From Candidatus Leptofilum proximum (GTDB lineage Bacteria; Chloroflexota; Anaerolineae; Promineifilales; Promineifilaceae), in NCBI GenBank assembly GCA_016710325.1, contig JADJXK010000001.1, positions 1 to 64,000 of the forward strand: a stretch of DNA of 64,000 bases. The letters run 5' to 3'. The notes under the pieces were generated by a model that was given only the letters and a program-made list of their open reading frames with translations, made no database searches and was not told where the DNA came from. How positions within the stretch are numbered: the stretch's first letter is position 1; every line of letters starts with the position of its first letter. Positions 1 through 8,073 of the stretch are shown piece after piece. Position numbers and translations under genes: made by a program.

Positions 1-213
1 TTCATACTCATTCCGGCTGGCAATGGCAAGCAAGATGCCGCGCTCGTCCAGGGTTTGCAGGATTTCAACCACGCCGGGACGCAAAACCAGCGTGTCGCCT
101 TCCAGCAGCACGCCTTCCCAAAGGGTATTGTCCAAGTCCCACACCACGCATTTGATACTTTTTACTTTTTTAGTTTCGGCCAACAGCAAATCTTGCTGAG
201 TATGCTCAAGCAT
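1..213 (-). CDS. FkbH-like HAD-family protein (N-terminal part, cut by window edge)
   Basis: Seen: an ATG at 213 is preceded by a good ribosome site (GAAGGAG, about 8 bases upstream). The 71 residues run off the left edge without a stop. The stretch KCVVWDLDNTLWEGVL, about residues 23-38, is the HAD motif I (DxDxT) in the form typical of FkbH. Known: FkbH proteins take the glyceryl group of 1,3-bisphosphoglycerate, dephosphorylate it and load it on an acyl carrier protein, the first step towards methoxymalonyl- or hydroxymalonyl-ACP. Context: it follows an acyl carrier protein and a FkbK-like dehydrogenase on the same strand, which strongly supports this role. The GNAT-like C-terminal part expected in FkbH lies outside the window. 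Confidence 0.88.
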   Translation of the reverse strand, partial: MLEHTQQDLLLAETKKVKSIKCVVWDLDNTLWEGVLLEGDTLVLRPGVVEILQTLDERGILLAIASRNEYE

Positions 214-274
214 TGGTCGTGCTCCTTCAGGCTTAACTTCAAAAATGATCGGCGGCTAAAAAATGGGTTGTGGC

Positions 275-523
275 TCAGGTTGTGGGCGCTTTTTTACTCA
301 TGATCAGATTATTCATCGCGTTGATGGTGCGGAAGTTATCCAGCTGTAGCTCATCGTTGGCGATGTTGAGGCCCATTTGCTGCTCGATAAACAGCACAAT
401 CTGCATGGCAAAGAGGGAGTTGACGAAGCCTGCGGAGAAGATGTCTTCGTCATCCTTGAGATCATAATCTTTAAAGTATTTGGCCAGAAAGGCGCGAATC
501 TGCTGTTTTACTTCTGATTCCAT
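275..523 (-). CDS. Freestanding acyl carrier protein (FkbJ-like)
   Basis: This 82-residue acidic protein has the size and helix pattern of an acyl carrier protein. The phosphopantetheine site is FVNSLFAMQ with Ser36; the usual DSL is NSL here, as is common in carrier proteins of extender-unit pathways. The start ATG has a GGAGGAA ribosome site. It lies between the FkbK-like dehydrogenase (44 bases upstream) and the FkbH-like gene (61 bases downstream), all on the minus strand, so the three are probably one operon. Inferred role: the carrier on which glyceryl, then hydroxymalonyl or methoxymalonyl, is built. It could instead serve another small-acid loading reaction. Confidence 0.9.
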   Translation of the reverse strand: MESEVKQQIRAFLAKYFKDYDLKDDEDIFSAGFVNSLFAMQIVLFIEQQMGLNIANDELQLDNFRTINAMNNLIMSKKAPTT

Positions 524-567
524 TGGTGTACTTCCTCCGGTTTCATAAAAATTGGGGGTTGGGGGTT

Positions 568-1422
568 TTAATAGGTATAAAATCCGACGCCGCTTTTACG
601 GCCGTACAATCCTGCATCCACCATCTTCTGCAAGAGGGGGCAGGGGCGGTACTTGCTGTCGGCGAAGCTGTCGTGCAGCACTTCGATAGAGTAGAGAATG
701 GTGTCCAGGCCGATGAGATCGGCCGTTTCCAGCGGTCCCATCTTGTGGCCAAAACATTTCTTGAAGATGTCGTCCACGTCTTGGGCATTGGAGACACCTT
801 CATGCAGTAGAAAAGCTGCCTCGTTGATGGTGAGCATCAGCACGCGGTTGGAGACAAAGCCGGGCGAATCATTGACCACAATGCCGTCCTTGTTCATCCC
901 GGCCAGGAACTCCTTGGCCGTGGCCAGGGTTGCCTCGCTGGTGTGGTAGCCGCGAATGACCTCTACGGTGGGTTTCATCGGCACGGGGTTCATGAAGTGC
1001 ATGCCCACAATTTTGTCCGGGCGCCTGGTTACGGAACCGATGCGGGTGATGGAAATGCAGGAGGTGTTGGCGGCGAAGACGGTATCTGGAGGGCAGATGG
1101 CGTCTAGCTGCGGATAAATCTCTTTTTTGATGGCCCACTTTTCCGTGCTGTTTTCCACGACAAAATCAACGTCATGCAGCTGCTGGTAATCTGTGGTGAA
1201 GCAGATTTGGGCGATGAGTTGTTCGGGGGTTTTGTTGTTTTCCTGGGGACGATTAAACAGCCGACTTAAGCGAATGTTCTGATAGATCTGACCCTTGGCC
1301 TGGTCCAAAATATCGTCGCGAATATCGACTAATACCACGTTGTGGCCTGTTTGCACCAGGGCCTGAGCTACGCCCACGCCCATGACACCCGCGCCAATGA
1401 CGCCGATCCGTTTTAGGTTCAA
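568..1422 (-). CDS. 3-hydroxyacyl-CoA dehydrogenase family protein (FkbK-like)
   Basis: A 284-residue protein with the N-terminal NAD-binding loop GVIGAGVMGVGVA (about residues 7-19) and the usual two-domain 3-hydroxybutyryl-CoA dehydrogenase build, including the catalytic region GMHFMNPVP. The start is TTG at 1422, chosen because AAGGAG lies eight bases upstream and no ATG gives the full Rossmann fold. By family alone it could be a fatty-acid or butanoate enzyme. Next to an acyl carrier protein and a FkbH-like gene the better reading is FkbK: oxidation of glyceryl-ACP at the alcohol carbon on the way to an oxygenated malonyl-ACP. The matching acyl-CoA dehydrogenase (FkbI) and O-methyltransferase (FkbG) are not in the window, so the final extender unit is undecided. 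Confidence 0.85.
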   Translation of the reverse strand: MNLKRIGVIGAGVMGVGVAQALVQTGHNVVLVDIRDDILDQAKGQIYQNIRLSRLFNRPQENNKTPEQLIAQICFTTDYQQLHDVDFVVENSTEKWAIKKEIYPQLDAICPPDTVFAANTSCISITRIGSVTRRPDKIVGMHFMNPVPMKPTVEVIRGYHTSEATLATAKEFLAGMNKDGIVVNDSPGFVSNRVLMLTINEAAFLLHEGVSNAQDVDDIFKKCFGHKMGPLETADLIGLDTILYSIEVLHDSFADSKYRPCPLLQKMVDAGLYGRKSGVGFYTY

Positions 1423-1549
1423 GTTGTTGCTCCTTACACTTAATTTTCACTGCTGCGGCAAAAGCGAAATGAGGCACCTTTGCCAACTTATTCTGCTGTT
1501 TTTGCCGACGGCCGTTAGCTGCTCCACCAACGGCCGTTAGATAAACGAA

Positions 1550-3055
1550 TTATTTGCTGTGATCCCGGCGGCGCATTCGATTTTGCCGCCGTTTTTCACC
1601 GCGTTCTTTCTGCTCCATGGCCCGTTCTGGATTGTGCTGGGGGGTGGCAAAAAACTGCGGAGTGTCTGCTGCTTCAGGCAGATGTGCCGGGGCAGCAGGG
1701 TTGATGGTTTGCCACTGCAAATCAACACCAGAGAGCCATAATTTTCGAATGGTTGATAACAAAAACCAGTGGTCGTCCTGGTTGTCGTAGGAATAGCGCA
1801 GGGTCGGGTAAATCCAGGCGAACTGCTCGTGTTTACACAGCGGATGCTGCCTGGCAAAGGCGCCCAATGACTGCCCCGGACCCACTTCCACCAGATGCCG
1901 CATTGGTGCCTGGTGGAACAAGTTTTGCAGCATCGAGTAAAACTGCACCGGTTGGCACATATGCCTGGCCCAATACGTGGGGTCGGTGGCCTGCTGCGGC
2001 GTAATCCAGGTGCCCGTGACGTTAGACAGGTACGGAATTTGCGGCGCGGCGTAGGTGACGGTGCGGGCCAGCTGGTTGAGGTGGGGAACGGCCGTATCCA
2101 TCATGTGCGAATGGAAGGCGTGAGTAGTGTCCAACAGGCGGCAAGCGATCTGCTGGGCGAGCAGCTGCTGCTGCACGTCTAGAATTGCGTCCGCTTCCCC
2201 GGCCAGCACCGTCAGCGCCTCGCCGTTGTGGGCGGAGAGGGAGACGTGCTCGCTGAGATAGGGCGCGACCGCCTCACGAGAAAGCGGCACGGTCAGCATT
2301 TTGCCTCCAGGCAGAGCCTGGATCAGCTCGGCGCGTCGGGCGACGAGGGTCAGGGCAGCTTCCAGTTCGAGGACGCCAGCCAGGGCAGCGGCCACGTATT
2401 CGCCCAGGCTGTAGCCAATCAGCCCCTGGGGCTGCAAACCCCACGCTTGCAGCTGCCGGGCCAGGGCATATTCCACGCTAAACACCAGTGGGTGGGCAAT
2501 AATGGTTTCTTGCAGCCGGGCTTCGACAGGGTTGGTGGCGGGGGCTGCGGTTTTGCGGCCCAGCATCGCGGCCAGGTCCAGCCCCGGCGTGGCTCCGTTG
2601 CCAGGTTGGGGTGCGGCTTCGTCCCGGTACAGCAGGTCGATGAGCGATTCGTGGAGAAACGGCCGTAACACTGCATCACACCGGTCTAGCACTTCGCGAA
2701 AAAACGGCAGCCTGGTGTACAGGCCACGTGCCATATTCGCGTAATGATCGCCAATACCGGGGAACATAAAAATAACAGGTGGACTGGTTGACGTACTATC
2801 CCGAGAAGATTGTCTAACTTCGGCCCTGGCCAACTGCTCAGCCAGGTAAGTGACATCGTTCACCAGCACAGCCTGACGCAAAGGCAGGTGGGTTGTTTCC
2901 TGGCACAGCGAAGCGGCAATCTGAGGTAAAGTTTGATAGGGGTATTGTTGAACGTATCGAGTTAAGGCGGTCGATTTTTGTTGCAGCTCAGTTGTGGAAG
3001 ACCCGGAAAGTGGTAAGAGATACCAATCGGGCTGCTGGTGTGTCTTAGAATGCAT
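1550..3055 (-). CDS. Freestanding polyketide-synthase-type acyltransferase
   Basis: A 501-residue protein. Residues about 11-65 resemble the linker that joins ketosynthase to acyltransferase in modular synthases. Residues about 93-400 form the malonyl-type acyltransferase, with GYSLG around nucleophile Ser216 (Tyr in place of the usual His of GHSxG) and AFHSH with catalytic His315. Residues about 405-450 resemble the post-acyltransferase linker. The last 20 residues are rich in Arg, Lys and Glu. No ketosynthase, reductive or carrier domain is attached. Inference: a trans-acting transferase that moves the oxygenated malonyl unit made by the next three genes, comparable to ZmaF of zwittermicin synthesis, and apparently cut out of a cis-acting module. 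No clear ribosome site precedes ATG 3055. Confidence 0.85.
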   Translation of the reverse strand: MHSKTHQQPDWYLLPLSGSSTTELQQKSTALTRYVQQYPYQTLPQIAASLCQETTHLPLRQAVLVNDVTYLAEQLARAEVRQSSRDSTSTSPPVIFMFPGIGDHYANMARGLYTRLPFFREVLDRCDAVLRPFLHESLIDLLYRDEAAPQPGNGATPGLDLAAMLGRKTAAPATNPVEARLQETIIAHPLVFSVEYALARQLQAWGLQPQGLIGYSLGEYVAAALAGVLELEAALTLVARRAELIQALPGGKMLTVPLSREAVAPYLSEHVSLSAHNGEALTVLAGEADAILDVQQQLLAQQIACRLLDTTHAFHSHMMDTAVPHLNQLARTVTYAAPQIPYLSNVTGTWITPQQATDPTYWARHMCQPVQFYSMLQNLFHQAPMRHLVEVGPGQSLGAFARQHPLCKHEQFAWIYPTLRYSYDNQDDHWFLLSTIRKLWLSGVDLQWQTINPAAPAHLPEAADTPQFFATPQHNPERAMEQKERGEKRRQNRMRRRDHSK

Positions 3056-3782
3056 AAGTGCCGAATACTAACTTGACTTTTGCATGGCTGAAAAAATAAA
3101 TATGATGTGCCCAGTTTTTATGAATTTACGAGCCATTACTTTGCCTGAGAAAACATGACAAATCTCTTCTTTGTGCTAGCTTACACTGCTAGATAAAAGA
3201 CCGAGTCCCAATTATTTGCAGTTGACATGTCAAGGGGAATGATGAAGGTTGTGAAGGTAGACAGCATTCCAGTGGCGTTTTGCCGATAATAAACAGTGAG
3301 CCATTAAACGTGTGTTTTTATGCAATGGTAGCATAAACAGCGGGAGCGTTTCTGGAAAAAACTACAAAACAACTACAAAACAGGTATTGAAATTGTAACG
3401 ACTCAGGCTGTCTGAAGTTCATCATCCTGCTGGCCAAAGAACGTGTTGGGGCAAAATCTACTCTTCTTTGGCAATGGCTAAATTAGATTGTTGCTCCAGT
3501 TGGGTGTGAGACAAAGCCCCGGTAAGTATACGGATGTGGTTTAACAAATCAAGCCTGAATCATAAAATTTTCGTATCAGGATCTTTCTTCCTCTAGAAAA
3601 AGAGTGGTGATTAGTACAAAAGTCCTAGGGGCTAAGTTTGGCCTGAGCAAGCCAGCTTCTTTACGCGTGCTGGAATTTGAACCAGGTGGTTTGTGCAAAT
3701 TTGCTGAAAGTTGTTGACAGGCTGTCATAAGTATGTAACAATGTAACCGGTTACGTAACCGGTTACATAAGAGTGACATTTT
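3056..3782. other. 727-base intergenic region between divergent genes
   Basis: This is the gap between the acyltransferase (leftward) and the LacI regulator (rightward). It is visibly richer in A+T than the genes around it and contains no copy of the ACGGCCGT palindrome. Features seen: a 12-base perfect palindrome TTGACATGTCAA at 3222-3233, which could be an operator or chance, and the LacI promoter and operator at its right end (listed separately). No convincing gene or conserved RNA was recognised; a 74-codon minus-strand frame at 3576-3800 overlaps the operator and has no protein-like features. Confidence 0.6.
3714..3768 (+). promoter_or_regulatory. Promoter with double TAACCGGTTA operator
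   Basis: TTGACA at 3714-3719 and TAACAA at 3736-3741 (16-base spacer) make a plausible promoter for the LacI gene. Bases 3741-3768 form a perfect 28-base palindrome made of two back-to-back ATGTAACCGGTTAC half-blocks, each itself containing the palindrome GTAACCGGTTAC. It overlaps the -10 element and the expected transcription start. This is the classic layout for autorepression by a LacI-family protein. A close single copy lies at 29283-29298. Confidence 0.8.
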
Positions 3783-4814
3783 ATGACCAAACGCTCCCAT
3801 TCAATTACCATTCGTGATGTGGCTCGTAAGGCAGGGGTTTCTGTAGCGACAGTAAGCCGGTACATCAACCAAAATGCTCCTGTTTCTGAAAAGCTGTCGG
3901 CACGAATTGAAGAGGTAATGGACCAGCTTGATTACGTACCCCACGAAACAGCGCGTCACCTTGCTTTGCGCACAAAAAACGCCGTTGGCCTGTTATTGAT
4001 TAATATGCACAATCCATTTTTTGGTCCGCTTCTGGCAGGTGTGGAAAGTGTTGTCCGGGAAAATAACTACAACCTGCTGGTTGCTTCTTATCATTCCAGC
4101 CTGCGGGCGGAATCGAATTTGCCCTTTGGTTTGCACAATACAGATGGCATCATTGCTTTTGCTGATAGTCTTAGCGATGAAGAGATCGTTTCTTTATATG
4201 AGCGCAATTTTCCCATTGTTTTAATCCATAAAACACCTGCCAATTCACTTGCTATTCCTTTTACGACAATCGAGAACAAAGCAGCAACCCGGAAGTTAAT
4301 CAACCATTTGATAAAGGTACATAACCGTCGTCGTATTATCTTAATGCGCGGCTCTGAACATCAAGAAGATGCGCATTGGCGGGAAGAAGGTTTTAGAGCT
4401 GCCCTGGATGAACACGACATTCCCTTTGACGAGAGCATGGTCTTAAACGGTTCATTTGAACATGCAATCGCTTACCACTCGCTAAAAAAATTCCTGGCAG
4501 ACCCCGATCATCCAGAATTTGATGCGGTTTTTGCTGGTGACGATGATGCGGCCATTGGAGTTTACAACGCTTTAAGTGAGGCGGGCTACAAAATTCCTGA
4601 TGACATCAGCGTTGTTGGTTTTGATGACTCGCTCATGGCTCCCTTCATGTCTCCCCCCTTGACAACGGTACGAGCACCTACGGAGATGGTAGGGCAGTCT
4701 GCTGCCCGACAGCTCTTTTGTTTGCTTGAAAAAAAAGAACCCGAGCTTGTTACTCTATTACCCACGGAAATGATTTTACGTCAGTCCTGTGGTTGTAAAG
4801 ATTCTCAATTGTAA
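3783..4814 (+). CDS. LacI/GalR-family transcriptional regulator
   Basis: This 343-residue repressor has an N-terminal helix-turn-helix and hinge helix (about residues 8-57, with TIRDVARKAGVSVATVSRYIN) and a periplasmic-binding-protein-like effector domain ending in the family-typical region around VVGFDDS. It sits directly behind a perfect double operator, so it probably represses itself. It precedes a sugar ABC importer and catabolic genes in the same direction, which it most likely controls. Base composition is more A+T-rich than most of the window and the gene has no ACGGCCGT copy, as if this part were acquired more recently. The effector sugar cannot be read from the sequence; a beta-linked oligosaccharide is plausible from the neighbours. 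Confidence 0.95.
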   Translation: MTKRSHSITIRDVARKAGVSVATVSRYINQNAPVSEKLSARIEEVMDQLDYVPHETARHLALRTKNAVGLLLINMHNPFFGPLLAGVESVVRENNYNLLVASYHSSLRAESNLPFGLHNTDGIIAFADSLSDEEIVSLYERNFPIVLIHKTPANSLAIPFTTIENKAATRKLINHLIKVHNRRRIILMRGSEHQEDAHWREEGFRAALDEHDIPFDESMVLNGSFEHAIAYHSLKKFLADPDHPEFDAVFAGDDDAAIGVYNALSEAGYKIPDDISVVGFDDSLMAPFMSPPLTTVRAPTEMVGQSAARQLFCLLEKKEPELVTLLPTEMILRQSCGCKDSQL

Positions 4815-5040
4815 AGCGTGGATTGTTTGGATAGGCCGTTTTTGTTACCGGCAAGACCCGTGAATGATGACGTGAGAGACGGCCGTTCTAAGCAGTTGAC
4901 AGGCAGCATACACTTCATGGACCAATCCCTGCCAACTGTGTGGTTCAAATCTGGCAGTTCCACCCTACGATTCATTTTCATAAAGGAGGTGAGGCAAGAG
5001 CGTTTATTAAGCCAATCTGGATAGAGCAGATTCATTTTGT

Positions 5041-5242
5041 GGTTTGTTGAATGTTAGGATAACTTCCTGATTCAACAACCCAAGAGTTACAAACACCCGC
5101 AGGCGAAGCAGATCACAAGGTGACGTCGCAATCAGCAGTACGATACGTTGTGGTTTGCTCCAGTAAAAGCCAAGTTTTGACTGTGTTGAAGAAACTTTTT
5201 GGCTTTTACCAAATCAACAAACCTTTTTAAGGAGAGAAGATA
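5041..5242 (+). other. Structured leader region before the sugar-binding protein
   Basis: The 428-base gap 4815-5242 has no gene. Its last 200 bases hold complementary segments: GTAAAAGCCAA (5163-5173) pairs perfectly with TTGGCTTTTAC (5199-5209), and GGTTTGTTGA (5041-5050) pairs perfectly with TCAACAAACC (5214-5223) just before the ribosome site AAGGAG. The first segment can alternatively pair with ATTCAACAACC at 5070-5080. Such a leader could stabilise the message or regulate it. I did not match it to a known riboswitch. A strong ribosome-site-like AAAGGAGGT at about 4982-4990 has no start codon suitably placed. Confidence 0.45.
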
Positions 5243-6769
5243 ATGAGTCAAATACGATATAAACTGTTAGTTTTGTTTTTTATCTTTGCCCTGGCACTGG
5301 TTGCCTGTGGTGGGGGAACCACAGAAGAACCGAGCACTGACACTGAAAGTGATGCCAGTACAGATGTAGACACCACTGAAACCGAAGAAGAAGCCGATGC
5401 CCCGGCAGAAGAAGCCGATGCTCCAGCAGAAGAAGAGGAAGCCGCCAGCACGGGTGACCGGGTTCAGATTCGGTGGTTTGTTGGTCTAGGTACCGGCACG
5501 GATGCCCAGCAGGTAGCCGTTCAGGAAGAAGTTGTTGCCGATTTTAACAGTTCGCAGGACGAAATTGAGCTTGTTTTAGAAATTGTGCCAAATGAGGCGT
5601 CCGTTGATGCCCTGGCCACCCAAATTGCCTCTGGCAACGGCCCAGACATCGTTGGTCCGGTGGGTTGGACTGGTTCCAATGCCTTCCAGGGACAATGGCT
5701 CGATATTGGCCCGTACATTGAATCTTCGGGTTTTGACACCTCCATTTTTGATCCCGCCCTGGTTGACTCTTACCAGACCGAAGATGGGCAGGTTGGTTTG
5801 CCGTTTGCTGTGTTCCCTGCGGCCGTTTATTACGTCCCCGCCATGTTTGATGAATTGGACCTTGCTTACCCGCCTTCCAACTACGGTGACATGTACGAAT
5901 TGGATGGTGAAATGGTGGAATGGAACTGGGATACCTTCACTGAAGTTGCCCGCCGCATGACCATCGACATCAACGGTAACAACTCCCTGGATGAAGGCTT
6001 CGACCGTAACCAAATCGTCCAGGTTGGCTACAGCCCGCAGTGGCAAACGCATGTCAACTACATGGGCTCCTACCGCGCCGGTGCTGTGCGCTTTGTTGCT
6101 GGTGAAGAAGGCAGCTACTCCCTGGAATACCCGGCAGAATGGAAAGAAGCCATTGCATGGTTCTACGACGGTATCTGGGGCGAACAACCCTTTATTGCCA
6201 ACGGTGCCCTCTCTGGTTCTCCCGAATTTGGGAATGGTAACCTGTTTAACAGCGGCCGCGCGGCTATGGCCATTACCCCCCTGTGGTACACATGCTGCCT
6301 GGGTGAATTCCGCGATGCTGGCCTTGAATTCCAGGCTGGTATTCTGCCCCTCGGCGACGATGGTGAATACCACGGCCGTGTAGATGCCGACACCTTCCGT
6401 ATCTGGAAAGGTACCGACACCCCTGAAGAGGCCTTCACCGTTTTGACCTACCTCATCACCGACGGCGCTGACAAACTGCTGCCTGTTTACGGTGCTATGC
6501 CCGCTATCGCCGAAAAGCAAGAGCCCTTCTTTGAAGCAAAATCGGCTGACTACCCCTTTGTACTGCCGGAAACCTGGGAAGTCTTCAAAGCGGGTCTGGC
6601 TTATCCCGACAGCCCAAGTGCTGAACAGTATCAGCCAAATCACTCGGAAGCCTGGAGCCGCGAGCAGGCCTTCTTCGATCTGCTGCAGAACACCTCTCCC
6701 GAAGAGCTGGACTTTGACGCAGAATGGGACAAGTTGATCGAGGACATTAACGTCATTTACAACAGATAA
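5243..6769 (+). CDS. ABC transporter sugar-binding lipoprotein
   Basis: A 508-residue extracytoplasmic binding protein of the MalE/family-1 type. The N-terminus is a lipoprotein signal with lipobox LVAC (Cys about 22), followed by a strongly acidic low-complexity linker (Glu, Asp, Ala, Thr, Pro; about residues 25-70) that keeps the folded domain away from the membrane. The rest is the sugar-binding fold, with regions such as ASGNGPDIVGP. The start ATG has AAGGAG upstream. Two permeases follow in the same direction after a 281-base gap with a stem-loop. Likely ligand: a beta-linked disaccharide or oligosaccharide, inferred only from the GH4, GH18 and GH94 genes downstream. Confidence 0.93.
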   Translation: MSQIRYKLLVLFFIFALALVACGGGTTEEPSTDTESDASTDVDTTETEEEADAPAEEADAPAEEEEAASTGDRVQIRWFVGLGTGTDAQQVAVQEEVVADFNSSQDEIELVLEIVPNEASVDALATQIASGNGPDIVGPVGWTGSNAFQGQWLDIGPYIESSGFDTSIFDPALVDSYQTEDGQVGLPFAVFPAAVYYVPAMFDELDLAYPPSNYGDMYELDGEMVEWNWDTFTEVARRMTIDINGNNSLDEGFDRNQIVQVGYSPQWQTHVNYMGSYRAGAVRFVAGEEGSYSLEYPAEWKEAIAWFYDGIWGEQPFIANGALSGSPEFGNGNLFNSGRAAMAITPLWYTCCLGEFRDAGLEFQAGILPLGDDGEYHGRVDADTFRIWKGTDTPEEAFTVLTYLITDGADKLLPVYGAMPAIAEKQEPFFEAKSADYPFVLPETWEVFKAGLAYPDSPSAEQYQPNHSEAWSREQAFFDLLQNTSPEELDFDAEWDKLIEDINVIYNR

Positions 6770-6791
6770 TCTGGCTATTTGCCGACAATAG

Positions 6792-6836
6792 GAATGGGTG
6801 GACTGTCTAACTTCGTGACTGGCAGTCCGCCCATTC
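6792..6836 (+). terminator. Stem-loop between binding protein and permeases
   Basis: GAATGGGTGGACTG at 6792-6805 pairs with CAGTCCGCCCATTC at 6823-6836 (13 of 14 bases), 23 bases after the binding-protein stop. There is no T-run, so it is more likely a partial terminator or a 3' message stabiliser, the usual arrangement that gives more binding protein than permease. The remaining gap to 7050 shows nothing else recognisable. Confidence 0.55.
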
Positions 6837-7050
6837 ATGCTGCGACCCTCTGTGAAAAATCGGGGAAACTGGGTGCCGCGCACCCGCAAAACTAACTTAT
6901 AATTGAAACAGGCGTGGGGTTGGGATCTATGTGATGGGCAAGCGAGAGCGCAGAACTGCTTGCCAAAGACTAACAAGGCCTTTCGCTATCTAAAAACCGG
7001 ACTTTCTGGGGGCAAAGGCTTTATAGGCTTGTTTTAGAGGAGAAGAGACC

Positions 7051-8052
7051 ATGTTACAAGAACTAAGCAGCGGCATTCCTAAACTACCTTCATTGCGGAG
7101 CTACCGAAAACTGTCATCGCTCAGGCGCCAGGAGATGAAATGGGGTCTCATTTTCCTTTCTCCCTGGCTATTTGGCTTTACCGTTTTCACCATGCTGCCG
7201 TTAATTGCCAGCCTGGTTTTTAGTTTTCTGGATATCAGACTTACAGATGGCATTTTAACGAATCTAAACTTTATAGGGTTGGATAACTATAAGACCATGG
7301 TTGACGATCCACAAATCTGGTCGCGCGAAGGTGGCACGCTGGGTTCGTTATGGATCACCATCAGGTTTGGATTGATTGCCTTGCCGGTGGGCATTATCGT
7401 GCCCCTTGCTCTGGCGGTTTTGTTAAACAGTCCGCATTTAAAGGGGAAATCATTTTTCCGCAGCATGTTTTATATGCCTTACATTATCCCCTTTGTGGCA
7501 GCTATCTTTTTGTGGGGCGGCATGCTGAACCCCGAAACCGGTTGGATTAACCGGAGTCTGATGTTCCTGGGGATGCCGCGGGAGAGCGTGCCAAACTGGG
7601 CCAACGATGTGAACTGGGTTTACCCGGCTTACGTCATCCTGGGTATTTGGGGCATTGGTAATGCCATGCTTATCTTTTTGGCTGGCCTTCAGGGTGTGCC
7701 TACCGAGCTTTATGACGCTGCCAGAGTGGATGGCGCCAACAAGTGGCAGCAGTTCTGGAAAGTCACCTTTCCCATGATATCCCCGGTAGTTTTTTATAAC
7801 CTGACCTTGAGTATTGTGGGGTTATTCCAGTATTTCCTGGTGCCGCTTGTGGTGAACAATGGAACAGGTCGGCCCGGAGGGGCAACCAACTTCTTTAATC
7901 TTTATCTGTACAAGACATTTTTTACTTTCCAACGAATGGGTTATGGCTCGACAATGGCCTGGTTGTTGTTTGGCATTATTCTCTTAGTGACCCTGGTTTT
8001 GTTTGGCACAGCGCGCTACTGGGTCTTTTACGCAGGTGAGGGCCGCCATTAG
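7051..8052 (+). CDS. ABC transporter sugar permease (MalF/UgpA type)
   Basis: A 333-residue membrane protein with six predicted transmembrane segments. The EAA loop that docks the ATPase appears as LYDAARVDGANKWQQFWKVTFP (shown in part; about residues 226-247). The start has GAGGAG upstream. It pairs with the permease that begins 21 bases downstream and with the binding protein upstream. No ATPase gene is nearby, so the pair probably shares a general sugar-importer ATPase encoded elsewhere, as is common for this importer family. Confidence 0.93.
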   Translation: MLQELSSGIPKLPSLRSYRKLSSLRRQEMKWGLIFLSPWLFGFTVFTMLPLIASLVFSFLDIRLTDGILTNLNFIGLDNYKTMVDDPQIWSREGGTLGSLWITIRFGLIALPVGIIVPLALAVLLNSPHLKGKSFFRSMFYMPYIIPFVAAIFLWGGMLNPETGWINRSLMFLGMPRESVPNWANDVNWVYPAYVILGIWGIGNAMLIFLAGLQGVPTELYDAARVDGANKWQQFWKVTFPMISPVVFYNLTLSIVGLFQYFLVPLVVNNGTGRPGGATNFFNLYLYKTFFTFQRMGYGSTMAWLLFGIILLVTLVLFGTARYWVFYAGEGRH

Positions 8053-8073
8053 TCCATTAGCGAGGAAAGAGCA

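Noticed and set aside
3576..3800. A 74-codon minus-strand frame over the first LacI operator
   Set aside because: It covers the palindromic operator and the start of the LacI gene, and lacks a ribosome site.
4925..4960. tRNA-like T-loop (GGTTCAAATC)
   Set aside because: The flanking bases do not form a five-pair T-stem and no acceptor or anticodon stems are present.
5576..6976. A 466-codon minus-strand frame opposite the first binding-protein gene
   Set aside because: Antisense shadow of a clear lipoprotein gene; no domain or ribosome site.
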